The notes under the pieces: model-generated
Told to the model about the DNA's origin: nothing
The model's database searches: none
The model's input: only the letters and a program-made list of their open reading frames with translations
Position numbers and translations under genes: made by a program
Shown: positions 31,744-40,500 of the stretch, in pieces
Layout: each line of letters opens with the position of its first letter
Position numbering within the stretch: the first letter of the stretch is position 1
Assembly: GCF_052115445.1 (NCBI RefSeq)
Contig: NZ_JBFRGR010000005.1
Coordinates: forward strand, 124,001-188,000
Length of the DNA: 64,000 nucleotides
Direction: 5' to 3'
Origin: Paenibacillus_E sp052115445
GTDB lineage: Bacteria > Bacillota > Bacilli > Paenibacillales > NBRC-103111

Positions 31744-32433
31744 ATGATGGAATTTACTGTAGATTTGCATATTTTAATGAAACTTGGGATTTCCGCAATT
31801 TTTGGATTAATTATTGGATTGGAACGGGAGATTAGGAATAAACCGCTGGGACTGAAGACGTCGCTGGTCATTTGCTTAAGCAGCTGCTTATTAACAATCG
31901 TGTCTATCGAATCGGCCAATAAATATGCCGTAGCCGGACTACACGTCATGGATCCCATGAGGCTGGCGGCGCAAGTGGTGAGCGGGATCGGTTTTCTCGG
32001 CGCAGGTGTTATTCTTCGCAAGCACAATGATGTCATTATTGGTTTGACAACGGCTGCTATGATTTGGGGAGCTGCAGGCCTTGGAATTGCAGTTGGAGCT
32101 GGATTCTACGTGGAAGCCTTTTTCGGACTCATGCTCATTCTCATCAGCGTAATTGTGTTACCTTATTTTATTAAGAAAATTGGTCCAAAACCGCTGACGA
32201 TGAAGGATCTTCGCGTCCGTCTGATTGTTTCCCATGATGGGAACCTAACGACGATCATCAAAGCCATTATTGCCAAGGGTTACAAAATGAAAAGCGTTCA
32301 TATCAAAGAATTGAACAAAGATCTGCAGGAGTTGAATTTCATCGTGTTCGTCGATCGCAAATATGCTTCTGAGGTCTATGATGAGTTGAAGTCGATGGAA
32401 TATATTGAGTTTGCTGAAGTGGAGACACTGTAA
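31744..32433 (+). CDS. MgtC/SapB-family membrane protein
   Basis: A 229-residue protein. Five predicted spans in the first ~140 residues contain the family segments FGLIIGLEREIRNKPLGLKT and AAQVVSGIGFLGAGVI. The cytoplasmic C-terminal ~80 residues look like an ACT-type domain. MgtC proteins influence growth at low magnesium and modulate membrane potential or ATP synthase; the transport role is disputed. GGGGAG lies just upstream of the ATG, and a second in-frame ATG follows three bases later. It has its own terminator. Confidence 0.9.
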   Translation: MMEFTVDLHILMKLGISAIFGLIIGLEREIRNKPLGLKTSLVICLSSCLLTIVSIESANKYAVAGLHVMDPMRLAAQVVSGIGFLGAGVILRKHNDVIIGLTTAAMIWGAAGLGIAVGAGFYVEAFFGLMLILISVIVLPYFIKKIGPKPLTMKDLRVRLIVSHDGNLTTIIKAIIAKGYKMKSVHIKELNKDLQELNFIVFVDRKYASEVYDELKSMEYIEFAEVETL

Positions 32434-32470
32434 CAAAGGTAGGGATCGGCGCGGGTAGGCCGATAGAGAT

Positions 32471-32511
32471 GGACCGTAGGTGGCGATTGAGCTGCCCTCC
32501 GGTCCTTTTTC
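32471..32511 (+). terminator. terminator of the MgtC-family gene
   Basis: GGACCG (32471-32476) pairs with CGGTCC (32500-32505), with further internal GC pairing, followed by TTTTT. The AraC gene converges from the other side at 32558. Confidence 0.8.
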
Positions 32512-32557
32512 TGCTGTTCTTCATCATACTGGTGCTGTTCCGCTCCAATGGAATGAG

Positions 32558-33397
32558 TTAGGTCGATTTCCCGTATTGGCCGGGAGAAATGCTGGTAATA
32601 TTTTTAAACGTACGAATAAAATTGGCATAGTCATTAAAGCCTGACAAATGGCAGGCGTCAGAGACAGAATGTCCCGTGGATAATAACTGTTTAGCCTGAG
32701 CCACTCGTTTTAATAAAATATAACGATAAACGGTTCCGCCGGTTTGATGCTTGAACGTACGACTTAGATGGAATTTGTCCACGGATAACTCTTTGGCTAT
32801 GTGATCTAAGGTTAATTCCTTAAGCAGATTCGTGTCGATGTAGTTCATCACAGATTGGATCAATGACGATGTGATACTTGGGATATGCGCATTCGTTTCT
32901 CGGAAAACCTCATTGGTAAAAACAAGAATTTGCATCAAATAGGCGTAAGAAAGAACATCACTTCCATATTTAGTTTGACCCAGGACTTCACTTAATTTCC
33001 ACACAAGGGATCGATAGGCTTCGATTTGCATCTCGCCAAGCTGGACAATATTGTTAAGGCCAGGTTTGCGATTTTGAAAGCAGGAAAGCAAATTCGTTTC
33101 GGATGAGCAAAAGGGCAGAACAATTTGTGGCTTAAAATGAAGTGTAATTCGCTCGTAGGGCTGCGACGAGAGATTGCGAATTTTATGGATCTCGTGATTG
33201 TTAATAACAACGAGACTGCCTTTTTGCAGCGGATAGCAGAATTGATCGATAAATAATTGAATATCACCATTCAAAAATAAAAATATTTCGTAATTTTCAT
33301 GAAAGTGAAAGTCATTAATGGGAACGAAAGTAGAATTGGAATGATACGTCATTAAATCTTCTTCTAACATTTCATAATACTTTGAATCCGTCATCAA
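32558..33397 (-). CDS. AraC-family transcriptional regulator
   Basis: A 279-residue regulator. The N-terminal part is a cupin domain with DFHFHENYEIFLFLNGDIQLF and GSLVVINNHEIH. The C-terminal helix-turn-helix pair reads LDHIAKELSVDKFHLSRTF and VSDACHLSGFNDYANFIRTF, ending SPGQYGK. It is divergent from the GH88 gene with a 154-base gap containing two identical 12-bp boxes exactly 21 bp apart, the expected footprint of an AraC dimer. It is therefore the likely activator of GH88. Confidence 0.9.
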   Translation of the reverse strand: MMTDSKYYEMLEEDLMTYHSNSTFVPINDFHFHENYEIFLFLNGDIQLFIDQFCYPLQKGSLVVINNHEIHKIRNLSSQPYERITLHFKPQIVLPFCSSETNLLSCFQNRKPGLNNIVQLGEMQIEAYRSLVWKLSEVLGQTKYGSDVLSYAYLMQILVFTNEVFRETNAHIPSITSSLIQSVMNYIDTNLLKELTLDHIAKELSVDKFHLSRTFKHQTGGTVYRYILLKRVAQAKQLLSTGHSVSDACHLSGFNDYANFIRTFKNITSISPGQYGKST

Positions 33398-33460
33398 CGT
33401 GTTCCTTTCCGGGAATTACCGCATTCTGTTGTTTACAATTACAATAATAATGCCGCGATA

Positions 33461-33493
33461 CAATAATCGCAATATATCTCCCAATAATCGCAA
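33461..33493 (+). promoter_or_regulatory. AraC-type operator: two direct 12-bp boxes
   Basis: CAATAATCGCAA occurs at 33461-33472 and again at 33482-33493, a 21-bp (two-turn) phase. A third, partial copy (CAATAAT) begins at 33442. The boxes lie about 59 bases before the GH88 start and between the divergent AraC and GH88 genes. Confidence 0.75.
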
Positions 33494-33551
33494 AGAAATT
33501 GCTTGGAATACATAATAAACTGAAAGAAAAACGAAGAGAGTTGGGAGACGT

Positions 33552-34706
33552 ATGCTACAGGCAAGCGATCAACTATGGTTAGAGAGTGTCATTGATAAAA
33601 TTACAACGAAAATGGACTGGGTTAGCGATAAATCGAGAACTAAGATTCCCTATACAACCATTAATGGCTCGCATGACAACCGTATGGAAGAGAATCCTAG
33701 GGGTTCGATCACAGACGGGATCAATTGGTGGACCAATGGGTTTTGGGGCGGCATGATGTGGCTCATGTACCACGAAACGGGCAATGAAGCTTATAAGGAA
33801 ATTGCCAATATCTCGGAAGATGCGTTGGATGAATGCTTCCGTCAATATTACGGGCTGCATCATGATGTTGGATTTATGTGGCTGCCAACCAGTGTAGCGA
33901 ATTATAAAGTAACCAGACAACCGGAATCTCATAAGAGAGCCATGCATGCTGCGAACTTGCTTGCCGGGCGCTTTAATTTGGCTGGCGGTTTTATCCGGGC
34001 ATGGAACGACAACGAAGGCGGAGATACGCGGGGCTGGGCCATCGTAGATTGTCTGATGAATCTCCCGCTTTTGTATTGGGCAAGCGAAGAAAGCAGAGAT
34101 CCGCGGTTCAAACAAATTGCCATGAAGCATGCCGATACAGCGATGACCGCATTTATCAGACCAGACGGTTCCGTTAATCACATTGTTGAGTTTGATCCGT
34201 TTCATGGCGGTGTGGCAGCAACTTACGGAGGCCAGGGCTACGAAGCAGGTTCCTCTTGGACGCGAGGACAGACATGGGCTATGTATGGCTTTATCTCGAG
34301 CTATCTGCATACGCAGAAGGAAGAATATTTGCATACGGCAAAGCGTGTTGCGCATTATTTTATGGCCAACATTCCGGACAACGGCATCATTCCAATTGAT
34401 TTCAGACAACCGAAAGAACCTGAGTACGAGGACTCCACTGCAGCAGCAATTGCAGCATGCGGGCTCATTGAAATTGCGAAGGTCGTTGGTGAGCACGAAA
34501 AAGATGTGTATATGAAAGCCGCATTGAAGCTGTTGAAAACATTAGATCAATCGCGTTGCGACTGGACAACAGACTCCGATTGTATATTGATGAATGGTTC
34601 GGCTGCGTACCACCATCCGGAGCGCCATACGGCAATCATCTATGGGGATTACTATTTTATGGAAGCTATTTTCAAATTAAAGGGAAATGATTTGTTTGTT
34701 TGGTAG
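33552..34706 (+). CDS. unsaturated glucuronyl hydrolase, glycoside hydrolase family 88
   Basis: A 384-residue cytoplasmic enzyme that removes the unsaturated uronic acid left at the non-reducing end of oligosaccharides made by polysaccharide lyases. The (alpha/alpha)6 barrel carries the catalytic Asp105 in HHDVGFMW and Asp166 in AIVDCLMNLPLLYW. Their 61-residue separation equals that of Asp88 and Asp149 in the characterised Bacillus enzyme. SSWTRGQTWAMYG is another family signature. Length is complete and there is no signal peptide. It complements the secreted PL8 lyase at 37577-43558, suggesting a hyaluronan/chondroitin-type breakdown route. AraC boxes upstream suggest substrate induction. 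Confidence 0.93.
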   Translation: MLQASDQLWLESVIDKITTKMDWVSDKSRTKIPYTTINGSHDNRMEENPRGSITDGINWWTNGFWGGMMWLMYHETGNEAYKEIANISEDALDECFRQYYGLHHDVGFMWLPTSVANYKVTRQPESHKRAMHAANLLAGRFNLAGGFIRAWNDNEGGDTRGWAIVDCLMNLPLLYWASEESRDPRFKQIAMKHADTAMTAFIRPDGSVNHIVEFDPFHGGVAATYGGQGYEAGSSWTRGQTWAMYGFISSYLHTQKEEYLHTAKRVAHYFMANIPDNGIIPIDFRQPKEPEYEDSTAAAIAACGLIEIAKVVGEHEKDVYMKAALKLLKTLDQSRCDWTTDSDCILMNGSAAYHHPERHTAIIYGDYYFMEAIFKLKGNDLFVW

Positions 34707-34854
34707 GTTTGTTTGTTGGTAAACGGGCGGAATGGCGGAAAACCATCAGTCAGAGATTCTTGAGCTTTTCCCCGCTCCGTTTCCAAGCACCTCCGGATTG
34801 AACTACGTCTGAATTCGGAGCCATAACTATCTAATAATCCTCAAACTTAAAAGG

Positions 34855-34881
34855 ACCGTCAGGGCGAATTCCCCTGACGGT
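34855..34881. terminator. bidirectional terminator between GH88 and flavodoxin
   Basis: ACCGTCAGGG (34855-34864) and CCCTGACGGT (34872-34881) pair perfectly around CGAATTC. The minus-strand side continues CCTTTTAAG, so it mainly serves the flavodoxin gene, which ends 7 bases away. Confidence 0.85.
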
Positions 34882-34887
34882 TGTTGT

Positions 34888-35340
34888 CTAGATCGAAATG
34901 CCTAGGGATGCTGCAAATTTAAGTCCTAGCTCACGACAAAGTGCTTTTTCATCTTTGCTAGGGTTCAGCTCAACCTTTAACCCGTCAAATACTTTCTCAG
35001 CGCCTAACTCAGCTAGCTTCTCTTCGAGTGTATCCACCGCTTTGCCAAAATACGTGTAAGAGGAATCAGCAGAACCGAATACGCCGAACTTGCGTCCTTC
35101 CAGATTAATGTCATCCATTTCGTCGTAGAAATCTTCATACTCATCTGGTAGATCGCCATCTCCCCACGTATATGCTCCGAGCAGAACCCCTTCATACTTC
35201 TCGAGCTCACTAGCGTTTGTATCCATGACGTTTTTGAGAACAGGCTCAATCCCTGCCTCTTGAATGCCGGCTGCAATCGCCTCGGCGAGTTCTTCTGTAT
35301 TTCCAGACATGCTTGCGTATACGATAATAATTTTGGACAT
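34888..35340 (-). CDS. flavodoxin
   Basis: A 150-residue FMN-binding electron carrier. The phosphate-binding loop is VYASMSGNTEELA, the second FMN loop LGAYTWGDGDLPDEY and the third FGSADSSYTYF. It is the size of a short-chain flavodoxin. It can replace ferredoxin when iron is scarce. I chose the ATG at 35340 because TTAGGAGGCCC lies just before it; upstream in-frame codons would add 34 non-homologous residues. A perfect Fur box ~110 bases upstream indicates induction by iron limitation. It is divergent from a TrmB-type regulator. Confidence 0.93.
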   Translation of the reverse strand: MSKIIIVYASMSGNTEELAEAIAAGIQEAGIEPVLKNVMDTNASELEKYEGVLLGAYTWGDGDLPDEYEDFYDEMDDINLEGRKFGVFGSADSSYTYFGKAVDTLEEKLAELGAEKVFDGLKVELNPSKDEKALCRELGLKFAASLGISI

Positions 35341-35449
35341 GGTGGGCCTCCTAATAGGGGATATAATTCCTTGATTCAACCTGACGTCAAGCAGATAGAA
35401 CAGGATTCTGTGCAAGCACGAGCAATCCATTAACTTCCACAATATTAGG

Positions 35450-35464
35450 TGATAATGATTATCA
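35450..35464 (-). promoter_or_regulatory. Fur box upstream of flavodoxin
   Basis: TGATAAT-G-ATTATCA is a perfect 7-1-7 inverted repeat of the Fur-family consensus. It extends as an overlapping element through 35470. A minus-strand TATAAT (35478-35483) lies just upstream of the box, so bound Fur would block flavodoxin transcription when iron is plentiful. Other Fur-family members (PerR, Zur) use related boxes, but the flavodoxin target favours Fur. Confidence 0.85.
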
Positions 35465-35490
35465 TTGTCAACATAAAATTATAATATCGA

Positions 35491-35509
35491 CGTACTGTGA
35501 AACGGTACG
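35491..35509 (+). promoter_or_regulatory. imperfect palindrome at the TrmB-type gene promoter
   Basis: CGTACTGT (35491-35498), GAA and ACGGTACG (35502-35509) form an inverted repeat with one mismatch. It lies just upstream of a possible -10 TACAAT (35529-35534) of the TrmB-type gene and is a candidate autoregulatory operator. Confidence 0.5.
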
Positions 35510-35557
35510 ACTATGCATTTATTCATGCTACAATAGAGATATGAGGGGGGCTGCGCC

Positions 35558-36640
35558 ATGGAAAATGTTCTACAGCATTTGAAAAACCTTGGCTTCACGG
35601 ATTTGGAAGCGAAGTGTCTGCACGTACTAGCAGTGAGTGGCACGCAAACTGGCTATGAAATCGCCAAGGGGCTTGGCGTATCGCGTTCAAACGTATATGC
35701 AGCTTTACAAAAGCTCGCTGAAAAAGGCGCAGTGCTCACGAGTCATGGTGAACCAACCGTCTATCAAAGCGTGCCGATTGAGGAAATCGGCGAGCGAATG
35801 GAAGCGGAGCTGCAAGCCTCCATCCGCTATGTGAAAGAGCATCTGCCCAAGCAAGAGACGCATATGTCTGAGTATTTTAGCTTGGAGGGTGAAACCAAGG
35901 TTATCGAACGTATCCGTTCGGATCTGCGGAAAGCGAAGGAGGAGGCGTTCTGTGATCTGTCTCCAGAGGAAGCGAAGCTGCTGAGGGAAGATATACGCGA
36001 GGTGTCTGCACAGGGCGTGCGTGTCATCGTCATGCCAACGCGCGATGCGGGAACTGGTTTCTACCCATTTGCACGTAAACGGGGCGAGGGTCTGAAGGGG
36101 CAGCAGGGACGTAAATTCGCGATACTTATTGATCGTAAACTGGCGATTATTGGCACGCGCGGCGCCGAAGATCAGGCCGTAGCAATGATAACCGAGCATC
36201 CTGCGATGGTGGAGTTGCTGTATAATCATTTTTGCAGTAGTGTCGTGTTACAAGAGCTTCAGCAGGATATGGGTACGAAACTTGAGGATAAATACGGCAA
36301 AAATTTCAAGAAAATCATACAAAAACAGATAGATGGAAAAGTGCCTGAACCGAAGAAAACGGATGAGGGCAAAGCGGTTGCGCTTAAGCTCCATGCGGGT
36401 CATGAGATCGCTGGAGAGTTCGGACATCTCGATGAGGGCGTATCTGGCGGAGCGCTTTTGAGCGACGAGAGTGCTAAAGAAGATAATCCGGAACAAAGAA
36501 ATACTGAACATGAACAGCAGGAACAGGGAACGTTTGGACAAGGGAAGTCTGAGCAGGAAAAGCTGGAACAAGGAAAGTCTGAACAGGAAAAGCTGGAACA
36601 AGGAAAGTCTGGACAAGGGAAGAGGAAGAAGAAAAAATGA
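35558..36640 (+). CDS. TrmB-family transcriptional regulator with charged repeat tail
   Basis: A 360-residue protein. Residues ~1-75 are the winged helix of TrmB proteins (LGFTDLEAKCLHVLAVSGTQTGYEIAKGL is its signature). A ligand domain of the phospholipase-D-like TrmB type covers ~95-235. The C-terminal ~110 residues are charged. They end in a decapeptide repeat (EQEKLEQGKS-type) and GKRKKKK. The tail is encoded by a 30-bp tandem repeat, which is variable by nature. The regulator is divergent from flavodoxin and overlaps the HD-hydrolase gene by 4 bases. Confidence 0.85.
   Translation: MENVLQHLKNLGFTDLEAKCLHVLAVSGTQTGYEIAKGLGVSRSNVYAALQKLAEKGAVLTSHGEPTVYQSVPIEEIGERMEAELQASIRYVKEHLPKQETHMSEYFSLEGETKVIERIRSDLRKAKEEAFCDLSPEEAKLLREDIREVSAQGVRVIVMPTRDAGTGFYPFARKRGEGLKGQQGRKFAILIDRKLAIIGTRGAEDQAVAMITEHPAMVELLYNHFCSSVVLQELQQDMGTKLEDKYGKNFKKIIQKQIDGKVPEPKKTDEGKAVALKLHAGHEIAGEFGHLDEGVSGGALLSDESAKEDNPEQRNTEHEQQEQGTFGQGKSEQEKLEQGKSEQEKLEQGKSGQGKRKKKK
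36545..36620 (+). repeat. 30-bp in-frame tandem repeat in the TrmB-type gene
   Basis: A 30-base block at 36545-36574 recurs at 36575-36604 with one difference and partially at 36605-36620. Each copy codes for ten residues. A less perfect copy precedes it. Confidence 0.85.
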
Positions 36641-37299
36641 TGGATCACGAAGTAGATCAACAACGGATACTACTCGCGGCGGAGACGCTCGTGAAGGAAA
36701 AGCTAGAGCGCGATAGCAGTGGCCACGATTGGTGGCATATTTATCGCGTGGTGCAGACGACGAAGCGTATAGCCGCCCAGGAGGGCGCTGATGGCTTCGT
36801 CTGCGAGCTTGCGGCGTTGCTTCACGACGTCGTCGACGAGAAGCTGAACTCCGATCCAGCCTCGGCGCAGCGCGAGCTGGAGGCATGGCTCGCCGCCAGC
36901 GGCACGCCGGCGGCGCAGGTGGAGCACGTGCTGGAGATTATCAGCACGATGTCTTTCAAGGGCGGCGCGCGGCCGCCAATGCGCACGCTTGAGGGCCAGG
37001 TCGTGCAGGATGCCGACCGGTTGGATGCCATTGGCGCGGTGGGAATCTCGCGCGTGTTTGCCTATTCGGGCTGGAAAGGCCGCCCGATTCATGATCCCTC
37101 CGTCATCGCGCGCGAGCAGATGACGGAGGCGGAGTATCGCGGGGGTAACGACACCGCGATTAATCACTTTTACGAGAAGCTCCTCAAGCTGAAGGAGCTT
37201 ATGAATACGGCCTACGCGAGGCAGCTCGCGGAGGAGCGGCATCGCTTCATGGAGTTTTATCTGCAGCAGTTCTATGCGGAGTGGGAAGGCGAGCGATAA
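36637..37299 (+). CDS. HD-domain phosphohydrolase
   Basis: A 220-residue cytoplasmic hydrolase of the metal-dependent HD superfamily. The metal ligands are visible in order: His in SGHDWWHIYRV, HD in LLHDVVDEK, and Asp in VQDADRLDAIGAVGISR. The layout is that of the YedJ/uncharacterised HD group, which hydrolyses phosphate esters or nucleotides; the true substrate is unknown. It overlaps the TrmB-type gene by 4 bases (ATGA), so the two are co-translated. The gene is distinctly more GC rich than its flanks. Confidence 0.88.
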   Translation: MMDHEVDQQRILLAAETLVKEKLERDSSGHDWWHIYRVVQTTKRIAAQEGADGFVCELAALLHDVVDEKLNSDPASAQRELEAWLAASGTPAAQVEHVLEIISTMSFKGGARPPMRTLEGQVVQDADRLDAIGAVGISRVFAYSGWKGRPIHDPSVIAREQMTEAEYRGGNDTAINHFYEKLLKLKELMNTAYARQLAEERHRFMEFYLQQFYAEWEGER

Positions 37300-37417
37300 G
37301 ATTATACAGGGAGAGCCTGTAGTGGGCAATTTAGAGGCAATGAGAATGAAGATTAGAATGCCCAAATATTATTATCAGCTGTCAGTATCATGACTAAAAA
37401 AGCGTACTATACAGATG

Positions 37418-37452
37418 GAGAAGCCTTGCTACACAAGGACTTCTCTTTTTTT
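37418..37452 (+). terminator. terminator before the PL8 lyase gene
   Basis: GAGAAGCCTTG pairs with CAAGGACTTCTC (one bulge) around a 5-base loop, then TTTTTTT. It closes the TrmB/HD operon. Confidence 0.85.
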
Positions 37453-37576
37453 ACTTGAAGGAGTGTTTATCACAAGAATTGGTCATTGTCCGAAGGAGTG
37501 CGTTCTTAGTAGGATAAATGCATGACAAGCAACCAAAGGTGTACGAACCGGGATAACAGGAGGAATGATTATAGTT

Positions 37577-40500
37577 ATGAGACGAATTAAAAAAAGTATA
37601 GCCATATTTCTCAGCATCGTCATAGCGATCAGTTGCTTTAACTTCGTGCAGCCGATTGCTCAAGCTGCTGACACAGACAATATGATTTTGAAAGGAGCAG
37701 GCTTTGAGCCTGACGAAATCAATCCAGCCGACACTACTGTTGTTTTTGTGCAAGGTCGACCGATGACTGCTACGGTTGGAAAAGAGTGGAAACTTGGATT
37801 GAACCACGGNGCACCCAATTATGCCAGAGCTACCTATGATACAACCGAGAAAACGCAAGGAACCCAGTCCCTACATGTGCAGTATGATAAATCCGCCGGC
37901 TATCTAGAGAAAATCACTGATTTGCCTGCGGTTGCAAACGGCAAATACACCATATCTGTGGATATCAAAACAGGCGCCAACACCGATAGTGTAATAGTGC
38001 GGACGGAGTTTGTGAAGAGTGACGGAACAGCTAGCAGCACGGTTGGTCGCACTGACCATTTTACAATAGGCGCCAATCAGGCCTGGCAAACCTATACGAA
38101 AACCTTCACAGCGCCAAACAACAACGACATCGCCGGTATTAAATTTCTTTTTGCAATAAGTAAGAAACAAACCACCCCTTGGAACACAGGCGAATTTTGG
38201 ATGGACAATCTCGTGATTAAGCCTGTCCCAACGGCTGTTGATAATGTGAATTTGGATGTATCAGCCCTTACTTTGCTGACAGGAACCGAGCACCAGTTGA
38301 ACGCCACGATCTCTCCTGCGAGCGCTTCTAACAAAGCAGTCACATGGTCTAGCTCCGATTCATCGATAATTTCGGTTGATGACAATGGCGTGGTGAAAGG
38401 TTTAGTAGATGGGACCGCAACAATTACAGCAGTTTCGGTTGGAAATCCAAGTAAGATAGCCACTTGCGTAATTACGGCTAGCAGTCATGTAACGGGGATT
38501 AGCCTTGACAGAACCGCCTCAACGATTCCGAAAGGCAAGAATCTAGTACTCAACGCTACCCGTATACCCTTCAATGCAACGGATCCAATCCTATGGTCGT
38601 CATCTGATGAAAGCGTTGCCATTGTGAGGGATGGCGTGGTTTTCAGCAAAGGTACGGGAACCGTAACGATCACGGCAACTTCGGGGGTGCATTCAGCCGA
38701 TTGCCAGGTCACTGTTACCGCGTATACGGAGGATGAATTTGACCGTATGCGAAAACGGTGGTCGGATTACATTTTTTATATAGGCTATGACATCAACGAT
38801 CCTGAAATCAAGGCCATAGTTGATGAAAGAGTAGCCAAAGGACAAATGTACTGGGAGAAAATGAACAAAAACGCCAACGCTTCCTCCCAGCTGTGGACAG
38901 ATGCGGATATGGGCAACCTCACAAGAGAGTTCCAAACGTACTACAAATTTCTGTTAGACATGTCCGTGGCTTACGTGACGGAAGGATCGCCTCTCCAATA
39001 TAATGCTGACTTGTATCGGGACATTATTTTTGGTTTAGATTGGATGGACAGTAACTTGTTCACGACGAGTCCAAAATGGGCGATATCCAACTGGTGGGAA
39101 AGAGATATCGGCATGCCTAAGGAAGTGAACAACATCGTAACGCTGCTCTACGATTACCTGCCGCAAGCGAAAATCGACAAGTATATGGCTAAGGTGAAAG
39201 TATTTTCGCCGACAGCAGATACAGTTGTAACTGGTGGCAACGCTATCGCCGCCAATCGAGTAGACAAAAGTTTAATCGTTATGATGCACGGCATATTAAC
39301 AAAAGATTCTCTTAGAATCAAAGAAGCCTCCAGCAAGTTGCTTAACGCGAACAGCCAGGTTCTTGAACTTGTTACAACCGGCACTGGCATTTATTATGAC
39401 GGCTCATTCATTGAGCATAGCAACATCCCATACACGAACAGCTATGGTACCGAAAGCCTTCGCGGTATCAGCGAGATTTTGTATACGATCGGCGATTCAA
39501 CTTATGGGCCTAACGAGGCCGACGTTAGTCGCGTATATGAGGCAGTCGATACTGCATATTTACCTCAGATGTACAAGGGAATGCTGTTGTATTCAACCTG
39601 GGGACGTTCAGCATCAAGGCAAACCAAAGCTGTTGGAGGAAAAAGCGCAAATTCACACGTCAAAGCACTGATTATGCTGGCCCAATCGATAAACGGTTCG
39701 TTGTCAACCCACTTTAAGGCTGTTGCCAAGGCGCATTTGCTTGCAAACCCGAAGCTGTTGGAAACGACAAACCTGTTTGACAGACAATTATTTAAAAGTG
39801 TGCTGCAGGATGAGTCTATCGCCCCGGAAGCAGAAGTAACAGGCGCATACACCTTTAATCGTATGGCTCGTACAACAGTGAAGAGAGACGACTATCTGTT
39901 TGATTTGGCCATGTATAATTATCGAGTAGCGTCATTTGAAGCGGGCAATCAGGAAAATAGACGCGGTGTACATACATCCGATGGATTCACATATCTGTAT
40001 AATAATGACATAATGCAATATGCGGAAAACTTCTGGGCTACCGTTGACTATAAGAGGCTGCCCGGGACTACGGTTGATACAAAGCCTATAGAGCATCTCG
40101 AGATTCTGGGAACAGGCGGAACTGGTTCCTCTGTCAATCCCAAGATCAGATGGGCAGGCGCTTCAAAGCTGGATAATTATGCGGTGGCAGGAATGGCCTT
40201 AGATAAAACCGACCTCCAGGATAATACAAAAGGTACTAATGCCAAAGACATGGATTTGACAGCTAAAAAATCATGGTTTGTTTTTGACAATGAAATTGTT
40301 GCACTTGGCGCGGGAATTAAAAGTTCTAAAGGCCGTGCTATAGAAACGATTGTAGAGAACAGAAGGCTTAATTCTTCAGGAAGCAATACCTTTGTAGTTG
40401 ATGGGGAAACCAAATCTTCTGCATTAGGCTATAGCGAAACTGTTGAAAATCCAAATTGGGCTTATCTTGAAGGAAGAGTCGAGGGTTCCGATATTGGTTA

